Assembly: GCA_020636475.1 (NCBI GenBank)
Contig: JACJXU010000001.1
Location: 558,001 to 622,000, forward strand
Direction of reading: 5' to 3'
Length of the DNA: 64,000 bases
Source of the DNA: Chitinophagales bacterium
GTDB lineage: Bacteria > Bacteroidota > Bacteroidia > Chitinophagales > UBA2359
Shown: positions 57,267-64,000 of the stretch, one piece after another
Layout of the letters: each line of letters begins with the position of its first letter
Position numbering within the stretch: position 1 is the first letter of the stretch
Translations under genes and position numbers: made by a program
The notes under the pieces: model-generated
Databases searched by the model: none
Told to the model about the DNA's origin: nothing
What the model saw: the letters and a program-made list of their open reading frames with translations, nothing else

Positions 57267-57770
57267 TTATTCGGCAGCGACTTCGCTTTTTTGCCAGCGA
57301 TAATCTATCGGAAAATCTTTTATTCTGTGCGAATGTTCGTCTATTTCCAAAGGAGAAATATCTAAGTAGGAGATTTTGTTGCAGCGCAAAATACGGTCGG
57401 CGGAGAGTGCCAAACCTTTGAATATGCCGTATTCTTTAATAGAATTTTTGCTAAAATTGGAACAACTCATTTCAAAAGAGCAGCGTTTTCCCAACTGTGG
57501 CGAAAAAGCGTTTTGGTACATCCACATACTTCCTTTCAGCATTAGTGTTATTGGATTATAGCGCGCAAATGCACCAACTTGCTTGTTTTCCATCAAAGCA
57601 GTATTGTTGTAGCTCACTTGCGTAATGTGCGCTGTTGCTTGCGCGGATTGTTGTTGCAACCACGCGCGATTATCGTATTGAAACTGGCTCTGTGCCGAAA
57701 GATTTTTTATGCTAAAAAAAATACTAAAAATTATGAGTATGCTGATGTAATACGCTTTCATACTTTGCAC
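57267..57770 (-). CDS. YidD-domain protein with an N-terminal signal peptide
   Basis: This 167-residue protein has a signal peptide (MKAYYISILIIFSIFFSI, ending NLSAQ). From about residue 80 it has the YidD pattern: WMYQNAFSPQLGKRCSFEMSCSNFSKNSIKEYGIFKGLALSADRILRC, including the paired cysteines of SCS and RC. YidD normally sits on the inner face of the membrane beside YidC and rnpA and helps protein insertion. Here it has a signal and a 60-residue extension, and it lies in an operon with a LolA-like gene. That suggests a periplasmic variant. Confidence 0.8.
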   Translation of the reverse strand: MQSMKAYYISILIIFSIFFSIKNLSAQSQFQYDNRAWLQQQSAQATAHITQVSYNNTALMENKQVGAFARYNPITLMLKGSMWMYQNAFSPQLGKRCSFEMSCSNFSKNSIKEYGIFKGLALSADRILRCNKISYLDISPLEIDEHSHRIKDFPIDYRWQKSEVAAE

Positions 57771-57776
57771 CCTATT

Positions 57777-58493
57777 TTACTTCAGCAATTTGGCATTTGC
57801 CGGAATTTGATAATTGAGCATTTTGCTATCTACGGCATCGTTGATTAGAAAATTGCTGTAAACCGTTTTCTGAATCATACTGTCGTTGGGCGCGAGGTAA
57901 TTAATTTCGGTAATGTTTGATGGCAAGGTAAAATTTCCTACTTTTTTGTACACATCAAAAAATACTTTGCGCAAACAGGTTTCATTTATATCGTAATATG
58001 CCATAAAAATTGGTGCATCGTTTTCATGCACCAATTCTACACGCTGCACCGGATTATCTACGTGAATAGCTTTCCAGTTTTGGATAATATAGGTTTCTTC
58101 GGCATCGGCAGATATTAAGCCAAAGCCGAGTTCTTGCAAGCCAAGGTCGGCGGTTTTGTGCCTAAAAAAATACGCAAACAAATTGATATCGGAGCTCAAG
58201 GCAAAGTTTTGCTCACTTATCAGCGTATTGTTGGTGGGGTCGTAGGCTTTGAACTCGCCTTTGTTGTTGGTACTAATAAAATACTCTTGCGGATACGTGA
58301 AATGTGACAACATTTTGCTGCCATTGGCACCAAAGAAAATATCGGCTTCTATGCGTGTAGTAACGTTATTGTGGAGTTGGCGAATGGTAAGATGCGTTTG
58401 CAGTTGCTGCACACTCTGATACCAAACAAATCCACCATTTATTACCAACAAAACTATGGGCAGTATCACCCAAAACAATCCTTTTTTTTGCAT
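57777..58493 (-). CDS. LolA-like lipoprotein carrier family protein
   Basis: This 238-residue protein has one N-terminal hydrophobic segment (VILPIVLLVINGGFVWY), serving as an anchor or signal. The rest resembles the LolA fold: FFGANGSKMLSHFTYPQEYFISTNNKGEFKAYDPTNNTLI, then late strands ending LPSNITEINY. LolA proteins carry lipoproteins across the periplasm, and related families handle other hydrophobic cargo. The similarity is structural more than sequence-level. It is 11 bases from the upstream gene and 6 from the YidD gene. Confidence 0.65.
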   Translation of the reverse strand: MQKKGLFWVILPIVLLVINGGFVWYQSVQQLQTHLTIRQLHNNVTTRIEADIFFGANGSKMLSHFTYPQEYFISTNNKGEFKAYDPTNNTLISEQNFALSSDINLFAYFFRHKTADLGLQELGFGLISADAEETYIIQNWKAIHVDNPVQRVELVHENDAPIFMAYYDINETCLRKVFFDVYKKVGNFTLPSNITEINYLAPNDSMIQKTVYSNFLINDAVDSKMLNYQIPANAKLLK

Positions 58494-58504
58494 ATTTTCA
58501 ACAA

Positions 58505-58912
58505 TTAAGCAATCATTACACCTTTTTGCTGCAAGATAGGAATTTCTGTAAAATTATCTTGATGAATACTGCCGGGTACAAATACAAATTTGCGGTCGTA
58601 GAGATAATCGTGTAGGCGAAAACTCACCCAATACTCATTGCTCAATACGGCTGCGTCTTTTTCAAAACTATCTATTTTTACACAAGTTTGGCTTCCGAGT
58701 TGTTCTATAATAGTAGTAAATGCCGTAGTTTTTAGCATTTTGCCATCTACTTCGCCAATACCTTTCGAGGCGACCAATACGTTTTGCAGATTTTTGTCTT
58801 TGTTGTTAATAATGTAAGTCGAAAACAACGCCAATCCGTCTTCTGTTTCTTTTTCCGGTACTACCGCCAATATAATATCTTCGACCTTGCGAAATGAAAT
58901 ATCTCTTATCAT
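58505..58912 (-). CDS. Uncharacterised protein upstream of LolA-like gene
   Basis: I start it at the ATG at 58912 (MIRDISFRKVEDIILAVVPE), since an upstream TTG adds only ten unlikely residues. The protein of about 135 residues has no signal or membrane segment. It contains DGLALFSTYIINNKDKNLQNVLVASKGIGEVDGK and DYLYDRKFVFVPGSI. I do not recognise the family. It may form a beta-rich cytoplasmic domain. It is first in a three-gene operon with the LolA-like and YidD genes. Confidence 0.72.
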   Translation of the reverse strand: MIRDISFRKVEDIILAVVPEKETEDGLALFSTYIINNKDKNLQNVLVASKGIGEVDGKMLKTTAFTTIIEQLGSQTCVKIDSFEKDAAVLSNEYWVSFRLHDYLYDRKFVFVPGSIHQDNFTEIPILQQKGVMIA

Positions 58913-58973
58913 TTTATAATTTTTTTGTGCTAATTTGAACAAGCGAGATGAACTTTAGTTTAAATTTTCCTAC

Positions 58974-59753
58974 ATGCGCACATTTTTCATGCCAAAACGT
59001 GTATTTTTACTTTTTCGCAAAAAAAAATTAACTGTCATTTTGATTGTATTTTATCAGCCAGATATTCAAGAAGGTTTTTCGGAATTGAGTGCCGAAGTTT
59101 CGCATCATTGTATTAAAGTGTTGCGGCATCGGCAGGGTGATATTATTTTTTTGTTGGATGGGAAAGGGAAAAAATATCGCGCGCGTATTGTGCAGGCGCA
59201 TCCAAAACATTGTGGCGTAGCCATAGAAGGCATAGAAAGTGAACAAAGCGCGCCTCAGCCTGCCGTTCATTTGCTGATAAGTCCTACCAAAAACCAAGAC
59301 CGAATGGAATGGCTTTTGGAGAAAGCTACGGAACTGGGACTTACGCATTTTCAGCCCGTATTGTGCCAACGCACCGAAAAGTTGAAGCTCCGCTACGAGC
59401 GTTTGGAGAAGGTGGCAATTTCGGCAATGCAGCAATCGATGCACTTGTACAAGCCCGTTGTGGGCGAAATGTTGCCTTTTAAGCAACTTATGGCGCAGTG
59501 GGCGACCAACGATTCGGCGCAAAAATTTATAGCGTATATAGATTCCGAGTCGAAGCCGCCGCATATTTTTGGGGAAATAGTGCCGGGCAAAGATTGTGTA
59601 ATTTTGATTGGTCCCGAAGGTGATTTTACCGAAGAAGAAGTACAAATCGCCCGAAGTGCGGGATTTCAGTTGGTGAGTTTGGGTAAATATCGCCTCCGCA
59701 CGGAAACAGCCGGATTGGTGGCTTGTCATTCGGTGAGTTTGGGGAATGAATAA
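58974..59753 (+). CDS. rsmE: 16S rRNA (uracil1498-N3)-methyltransferase
   Basis: RsmE methylates U1498 of 16S rRNA using SAM. The 259-residue frame has the family's LLISPTKNQDRMEWLLEKATELG, the SPOUT knot signature LIGPEGDFTEEEV, and LGKYRLRTETA near the end. The start is uncertain. Family members begin right at FYQPDI, and a TTG at 59040 (giving M-IVFYQPDI) fits better than the ATGs at 58974 or 58989, which add a basic hydrophobic tail. The gene diverges from the three-gene minus-strand operon. Confidence 0.92.
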   Translation: MRTFFMPKRVFLLFRKKKLTVILIVFYQPDIQEGFSELSAEVSHHCIKVLRHRQGDIIFLLDGKGKKYRARIVQAHPKHCGVAIEGIESEQSAPQPAVHLLISPTKNQDRMEWLLEKATELGLTHFQPVLCQRTEKLKLRYERLEKVAISAMQQSMHLYKPVVGEMLPFKQLMAQWATNDSAQKFIAYIDSESKPPHIFGEIVPGKDCVILIGPEGDFTEEEVQIARSAGFQLVSLGKYRLRTETAGLVACHSVSLGNE

Positions 59754-59770
59754 GTCTTAGTTGATTATTT

Positions 59771-62266
59771 TTACTTTTTAATAAATTTCCCTATATAATT
59801 CTGCTTTTTGGCAATTCCATAAACAAAGTATATCCCCGAAGGAAAATCGAAGGTATTAATTTCGGCATTGAAGTCTATCGTGGGATTAAAGTTTATTTTT
59901 TGTATAGCTCCCAGCGAATTTATAAGGTATAGCGATTCAATATTGCAGTTTTCGCACGTTATATTTACATAATCTTGGGCGGGATTAGGGAAAATATTTA
60001 GCTGAAGGCTGTTCTGTAATAGTTCTAATCTGTTATCGGGTACATAAGCAACCCAAGTACGCGCTTGCTTAATAACAAGACGATTATCACTTGTAATTTT
60101 GTATTCTATTTCCATCGCAAAGTTGTCGTTTTCTTCCGCCTTGTACAACAAAGCAAATCGGTCGTGAATTACGGTTAGATACGCTCTTATTTCACTCAGA
60201 TATTGCGGCTGCATAAGGATAGAATCATTGCCCACAAGATTGGAATGGCGTATAAGTATAAAATCGTTTTCACTGACGCGTACCTTATCCAGCAAAATCT
60301 CTTCGGAAATAGCATTGGGCGTTGGGTTGGTAATCAAGTCTTCACCAACTTGCGAATTTAGATAAAACGTATTGTTCGTATTGTATATCGGGTCAATACT
60401 GACTCCTACTCCATTGGCTTTTTCATCCGTATAATTTAAGTGACATAGCACGCCCATCGCTCCTGCAAAATGATTTACGTTGTAAAATTCCCGCTCTTCG
60501 AAGGCTCTCAAATTCCAAAAACTTGCATACACTTGTTTGATAGATTTGGCAATATGTCCTTCGTCGGGATATTGGGTTTTTGAAGTGTATAATCCTGCTC
60601 CGTTAAAACCGGGCAAATCCTCCACATTAGAACTCGACCTGCATCTAATAGAAGCCGTTGCCGGAAACGATTGCTGCATTGCCTCCAACTCGTTCATCAT
60701 CCAATTTGGCATGGGCGAATCATTTATTTTTTCGCTAAATTCCTTTAGTTTTTCTTCTCTTACTGTTATGTCCGCCTGAAATTCGGCTTGGTTCATTATC
60801 GTTTTTATTTCCTCGAAAAGATGATTGTATTGCATAAATTCTTGGTAGAAATAAAAAGGCACACCAAATCCGTCCGGTATTACGCCTTCGGGAAAACCAA
60901 AAGTGTGCATCTCGGCAACATTGGCACATTTGGCTCCATATCCATCGTACATATCGAAAGAAATAGAAGCTAATGGCAGAATTGAAGTATAGTTTAGGTT
61001 TAAAGGTGGAATTTGTTCCTCATCCGGTCGCATATCTTCAAACCAATCATTTACTTCCTGCACACTTGCTTCCCGAATAAAAAAATGGTCTTGCTCTACT
61101 TTAAAATAGATGTAATGACCCAATAAATTGGCAATAGAATCGATTGACAAAGGATTGCGAATAAACGCATTGGGAATATTATCTTGTATGGCTCTCAGAT
61201 TTACATGCGACAGTGGCGTTTGCATAACGGAAGTTATTATTCCGCCCACACGCGGAAGATAATTCGGCAAAGCCTCGTAAAAAACAATATCTTTTGGTCC
61301 GGGTGTTTCCGCTAAGTCCATCTGACGAAATAAGCCAAATCCTTCCGCAATATTTAAACCCAAATAATTGATATCCGCATTTGCCTCTTCTTCAAAAAGA
61401 ACGGGAACTCTGGAGTTTTTATACAAAATTGAGTCCCGCTGATATTCATCAATATTGGCAATAGTAATCAGGTGCGACAAGTTGTTTTTCAAAAAAGGCA
61501 TATTTGCCGCGAGTAATTCGTATGTTTTTTGCACCACTGCAAAATCATCGCCGTTTCCGTTGCTATAATTAAAAGAGAAAGTGCCTAAAGTACCATTGCT
61601 CGACGCAACCGTAGGGTGATAAATAATTTCTCCTTTTTTTACCTGTTCACCTAAATAATCTATGCCCATCGCATTGGCGAAATTCGCATGAAGCGCATAC
61701 GTGTTGGAGTTGATAAAATACGTTTTGGGTTGCGATGTGAGAAAGTCGGTGATAATGTATTTTACATACACTTTGCCGTTTAAAAATTCCGCCCACTGAA
61801 CAAAATCTTCTGTAACAGACAGTTCCTTAAATGTAGTAAAATTATCTACCGCCACCAATCCATCATTTATAGGTATAGGCGCAGCAGCATTGAGTGGATT
61901 TTGCCTTGGCATATCCTGAAATTCCACAACATCATCTATACCATCTTCGTCTGTATCTGCCGGCGAGTCGATGGCGTATTCCAACACTTGATAATATTCT
62001 ATCGGATACGCTGCTGTAGATTCCATGATAATGGTTGTGCCTGCATTTCCGAGCGTCATCGAAGTCGCCAATGTAAAATCGGCACTCACATCGTGCCTCA
62101 CTTTTAGAATATAGTAATTGTCGGTTGTAGAATTTACTGCTAAGCGAACACTCCCGTCTGTATCAACAGCATAATTTGAAGCGGATACTTCTTGCGCATT
62201 TGCCACATAAATATTGGGCAGTATAAATGGTAACACACAAACAGTTGTAAGTAAAATACGCTTCAT
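59771..62266 (-). CDS. Exported dikinase-like protein: phosphohistidine domain, ATP-grasp (PPDK_N) domain, T9SS domain
   Basis: This 831-residue protein has a signal peptide (ends YVANAQ). An N-terminal region of unknown fold (about 25-325) contains a DTDEDGIDD calcium-type loop. At 340-370, GGIITSVMQTPLSHVNLRA matches the swivelling phosphohistidine domain, with His354 as candidate. From 441 to 737 comes the PPDK N-terminal ATP-grasp domain: GAKCANVAEMHTFGFPEG (Lys446), ASIRCRSSSNVEDLPGFNGA (Arg541), GVSIDPIYN, and VIKQAR near 734. The last 75 residues form a T9SS sorting domain (FPNPAQDYVNIT, SGIYFVYGI). There is no PEP-binding TIM barrel. The domain order matches glucan,water dikinases, not PEP synthase. 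The substrate is unknown. Confidence 0.82.
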   Translation of the reverse strand: MKRILLTTVCVLPFILPNIYVANAQEVSASNYAVDTDGSVRLAVNSTTDNYYILKVRHDVSADFTLATSMTLGNAGTTIIMESTAAYPIEYYQVLEYAIDSPADTDEDGIDDVVEFQDMPRQNPLNAAAPIPINDGLVAVDNFTTFKELSVTEDFVQWAEFLNGKVYVKYIITDFLTSQPKTYFINSNTYALHANFANAMGIDYLGEQVKKGEIIYHPTVASSNGTLGTFSFNYSNGNGDDFAVVQKTYELLAANMPFLKNNLSHLITIANIDEYQRDSILYKNSRVPVLFEEEANADINYLGLNIAEGFGLFRQMDLAETPGPKDIVFYEALPNYLPRVGGIITSVMQTPLSHVNLRAIQDNIPNAFIRNPLSIDSIANLLGHYIYFKVEQDHFFIREASVQEVNDWFEDMRPDEEQIPPLNLNYTSILPLASISFDMYDGYGAKCANVAEMHTFGFPEGVIPDGFGVPFYFYQEFMQYNHLFEEIKTIMNQAEFQADITVREEKLKEFSEKINDSPMPNWMMNELEAMQQSFPATASIRCRSSSNVEDLPGFNGAGLYTSKTQYPDEGHIAKSIKQVYASFWNLRAFEEREFYNVNHFAGAMGVLCHLNYTDEKANGVGVSIDPIYNTNNTFYLNSQVGEDLITNPTPNAISEEILLDKVRVSENDFILIRHSNLVGNDSILMQPQYLSEIRAYLTVIHDRFALLYKAEENDNFAMEIEYKITSDNRLVIKQARTWVAYVPDNRLELLQNSLQLNIFPNPAQDYVNITCENCNIESLYLINSLGAIQKINFNPTIDFNAEINTFDFPSGIYFVYGIAKKQNYIGKFIKK

Positions 62267-62396
62267 AACAATGTATCATCAACTTAACTATGCAGCCGAA
62301 ATAGCAAACTATTATATAAAAATACGCTATATTTCTGAGAAAATCGTCACCCGAATGTAAAATTTTTCGTGGGAAATGAAATTTTGTATCTTCAAC

Positions 62397-62435
62397 AAAA
62401 AAATAAGGCGGATAATATTTACATTATCGCGCCTT
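62397..62435 (-). terminator. Rho-independent terminator of the YD-repeat-like gene
   Basis: On the minus strand, AAGGCG plus GATAAT pairs with ATTATC plus CGCCTT (62423-62435 with 62405-62416, one bulged base, 6-base loop), and then ATTTTTTT follows. Confidence 0.75.
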
Positions 62436-62510
62436 ACCAATTGAGCTATGCTTAAAAAATAAGTTTATTTCAAAAACTCGCTCTCCTTATTAATAAAAAA
62501 TGAAAAAAAA

Positions 62511-63320
62511 TTAGTTTGGTCTGTTGGTAAAATTCTTATCTATCACTTTTCCTGCTGCATTGTATTTTATTTTTTCCAACATTTTACCATTGTCGGCATA
62601 CACATACACAATACGGCTGGCACCTGTTTTCATAGGTTCTTCTTTTTCGTCTAAATATATTTTTTCGCTCAGGCGGTTGTTGTTGTTATACACATACTGT
62701 TTAATTGCATAATCTTCGTTGCTGCCATCGCCCAAACGGTAGCTAAGTTGGTCCATTTTGTTGTAATAACGCTCTTCTACCAAGCGGTCTTTTTTGTCGT
62801 ATTTATAGCGAATAATACACGCGCGGCTATCCAAAAGTTGCTTGTTGTTGTCAAAATAACGCTCTTCTACCAAGCGTCCTTGCTTGTCGTATTCGGTTTG
62901 CACTACTGCTACATCGTTGCTGAGTAGTTGTTCGTTGCTATTGTAGTATTCTACCGACATTTTGTTGTTTTCATCATCGTACAAATACTTTATTACCGAC
63001 GGACCTTCAATGGTAGGTTTGTACAAGTTTAGGCTTGTATCATAAAAACGCTGTTCGGTTTGTTTTCCTTTGTTGTCGTATTTGTACTCGTAGGCGGCAA
63101 TTCCCAACTGGTTGGGAACCAAGTTTCCTTGTTCGTTGTAATTGAGAATGCGTACAAGGTGATTTTCTGTATCGTAATACGATTTTTCGATTACATCTGT
63201 TCCTACATTTCTCACTTCTTCTCGCAGGTTTTTGGTTTCCAACATGCGGTAGTTTTGGGCAATGCTTTTAGCTTGGCTCATACTTAGCATTATTCCGATA
63301 ATTAGCATAACTCTTTTCAT
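62511..63320 (-). CDS. Exported protein with YD-repeat-like units
   Basis: I start it at the ATG at 63320, which gives a signal peptide (MKRVMLIIGIMLSMSQAKSI, then AQ); a TTG at 63341 only adds seven residues. About 269 residues follow a repeating plan of 40-45 residues: a YxYD turn, a KQGRLVEERYFD-like stretch, then N-x-x-L. Four to six units are visible. The pattern is close to the YD repeats of RHS-type proteins and to periplasmic repeat proteins of this phylum. No enzymatic domain is present. The function is unknown. Confidence 0.72.
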   Translation of the reverse strand: MKRVMLIIGIMLSMSQAKSIAQNYRMLETKNLREEVRNVGTDVIEKSYYDTENHLVRILNYNEQGNLVPNQLGIAAYEYKYDNKGKQTEQRFYDTSLNLYKPTIEGPSVIKYLYDDENNKMSVEYYNSNEQLLSNDVAVVQTEYDKQGRLVEERYFDNNKQLLDSRACIIRYKYDKKDRLVEERYYNKMDQLSYRLGDGSNEDYAIKQYVYNNNNRLSEKIYLDEKEEPMKTGASRIVYVYADNGKMLEKIKYNAAGKVIDKNFTNRPN

Positions 63321-63559
63321 AATTAATATTTTTTCAAACAATTTTTAAAAGAGTATATCCAATACCGTGCCAATTTTAGCATTTAATATTTATCAATAAT
63401 TTATTAACTCATTATAAATTACTTATAAATTATACTTTTTTATATATTAAATAATAATACTAAAAAAGATGCTTGTACAAATTTTTAGAAAATAATAAAA
63501 AAGACCAAAGAATAAAGCATATTGGCGCAAAAAACTTAATTTTAGCCTCAAAAGATTTT

Positions 63560-64000
63560 ATGAAGATATTTTGTGTAGGCAGAAATTATGCAAACCATGC
63601 TAAGGAATTGGGCAATCAAGTTCCTACGGAGCCGATTATTTTTTCTAAATACAGCACGGCATTGCTAAAAGACAACAAAGATTTTTATTATCCCAATTTT
63701 TCGCAGAATATTCATTATGAGCTGGAATTGGTATATAAAATTTGTAAAAACGGCAAGTATATCGACGAAAAATTTGCCCAAAACTACTACAATGAAGTTA
63801 CGCTGGGCATTGATTTTACGGCACGGGACTTACAGCAAAAGTGTGCCCAAAACGGCAAACCTTGGGAAATAGGCAAAGCATTTGACAATAGCGCACCTAT
63901 CGGCAAATTTGTACCCTTAGATAGTCTGGCTACGCCCGAAGAAATTACTTTTTCGCTGCGCAAAAACGGCGAAGTGGTACAACAGGGAAATTCGATGGAT
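63560..64000 (+). CDS. Fumarylacetoacetate hydrolase family protein, C-terminus cut by window edge
   Basis: The frame opens at the ATG at 63560 and runs to the window end, giving 147 residues. It starts MKIFCVGRNYANHAKELGNQ, with FSKYSTALLKDN and the metal-binding Glu pair in HYELELVYKI. GIDFTARDLQQKCAQNGKPW and AFDNSAPIGKF follow, all strong FAH-domain landmarks. Enzymes of this family act on beta-keto acids or related compounds, such as acylpyruvases and oxaloacetate decarboxylases, so the substrate is open. The C-terminal third lies outside the window. Confidence 0.92.
   Translation, partial: MKIFCVGRNYANHAKELGNQVPTEPIIFSKYSTALLKDNKDFYYPNFSQNIHYELELVYKICKNGKYIDEKFAQNYYNEVTLGIDFTARDLQQKCAQNGKPWEIGKAFDNSAPIGKFVPLDSLATPEEITFSLRKNGEVVQQGNSMD

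Noticed and set aside
57032..57421. A 129-codon frame over the palindromic element and the YidD gene
   Set aside because: It is made from repeat DNA and the opposite strand of the YidD gene, and similar spurious proteins are common in databases.
62411..62455. A tRNA-like D-arm (minus strand AGCTCAATTGGTAAGG)
   Set aside because: There is no matching acceptor stem, anticodon arm or T-arm. The same bases form the terminator hairpin, so the resemblance is probably chance or an old remnant.

Overview
The window is chromosomal DNA from a member of the Bacteroidota. It is AT-rich. Several proteins end in type IX secretion (T9SS) sorting domains, secD and secF are fused, and there is a gldC gene. 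Where promoters can be read they fit the Bacteroidota consensus (TTTG, about 19 bases, then TAnnTTTG), and Shine-Dalgarno sequences are rare. The long amidophosphoribosyltransferase and the DUF1800/DUF1501 pair suggest the Saprospiria/Chitinophagia/Cytophagia side of the phylum, but nothing here fixes the genus. No phage, complete insertion sequence, CRISPR array or tRNA gene was found.

Layout. Bases 1-10.6 kb hold cell-surface and exported proteins: a truncated subtilisin-like protease, a redoxin-like T9SS protein, and a 1916-residue adhesin with eleven tandem 83-residue domains. Ornithine aminotransferase (rocD) sits between them. Bases 10.8-19.7 kb hold housekeeping genes on the minus strand: a membrane-anchored EEP-family hydrolase, an Rpn-type nuclease, purF, and a probable six-gene operon running DUF3109, DUF4293, a beta-barrel protein, a small membrane protein, mutL and a rhomboid protease. 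Bases 19.8-30.6 kb hold a two-lobed retropepsin-like protease with a PDZ domain, the tmRNA gene (ssrA), an exported animal-type heme peroxidase, a DUF4837 lipoprotein, pdxJ, a YitT-family membrane protein, a PBP4-type dacB, and a trimeric-head-like surface protein with a self-cleaving S74-type domain. Bases 30.6-36.7 kb are a minus-strand biosynthetic run (queD, fabD, a monooxygenase-like protein, aroB, aroA, ybaB, bioD, an AcpH-like protein), interrupted by a minisatellite after aroA. Bases 36.9-51.8 kb contain an L,D-transpeptidase, a peptide-binding lipoprotein, secDF, gldC, a thrombospondin-type-3 T9SS protein, the DUF1800/DUF1501 pair and the membrane pyrophosphatase hppA. Bases 52-57 kb carry three glycosyltransferases, then a deoxynucleoside kinase with pyrR and pyrB. 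The rest contains a YidD/LolA-like operon, rsmE, a remarkable exported dikinase-like protein, a YD-repeat-like protein, and the start of a fumarylacetoacetate hydrolase family gene.

How the genes fit together. The main theme is protein export and the cell surface. SecDF drives transport across the inner membrane, T9SS moves cargo across the outer membrane, and at least eight genes here encode likely cargo. The most unusual cargo is the 831-residue protein at 59771-62266. It places a phosphohistidine-type domain before an ATP-grasp domain, which is the order found in glucan,water dikinases, and it carries both a signal peptide and a T9SS tail.
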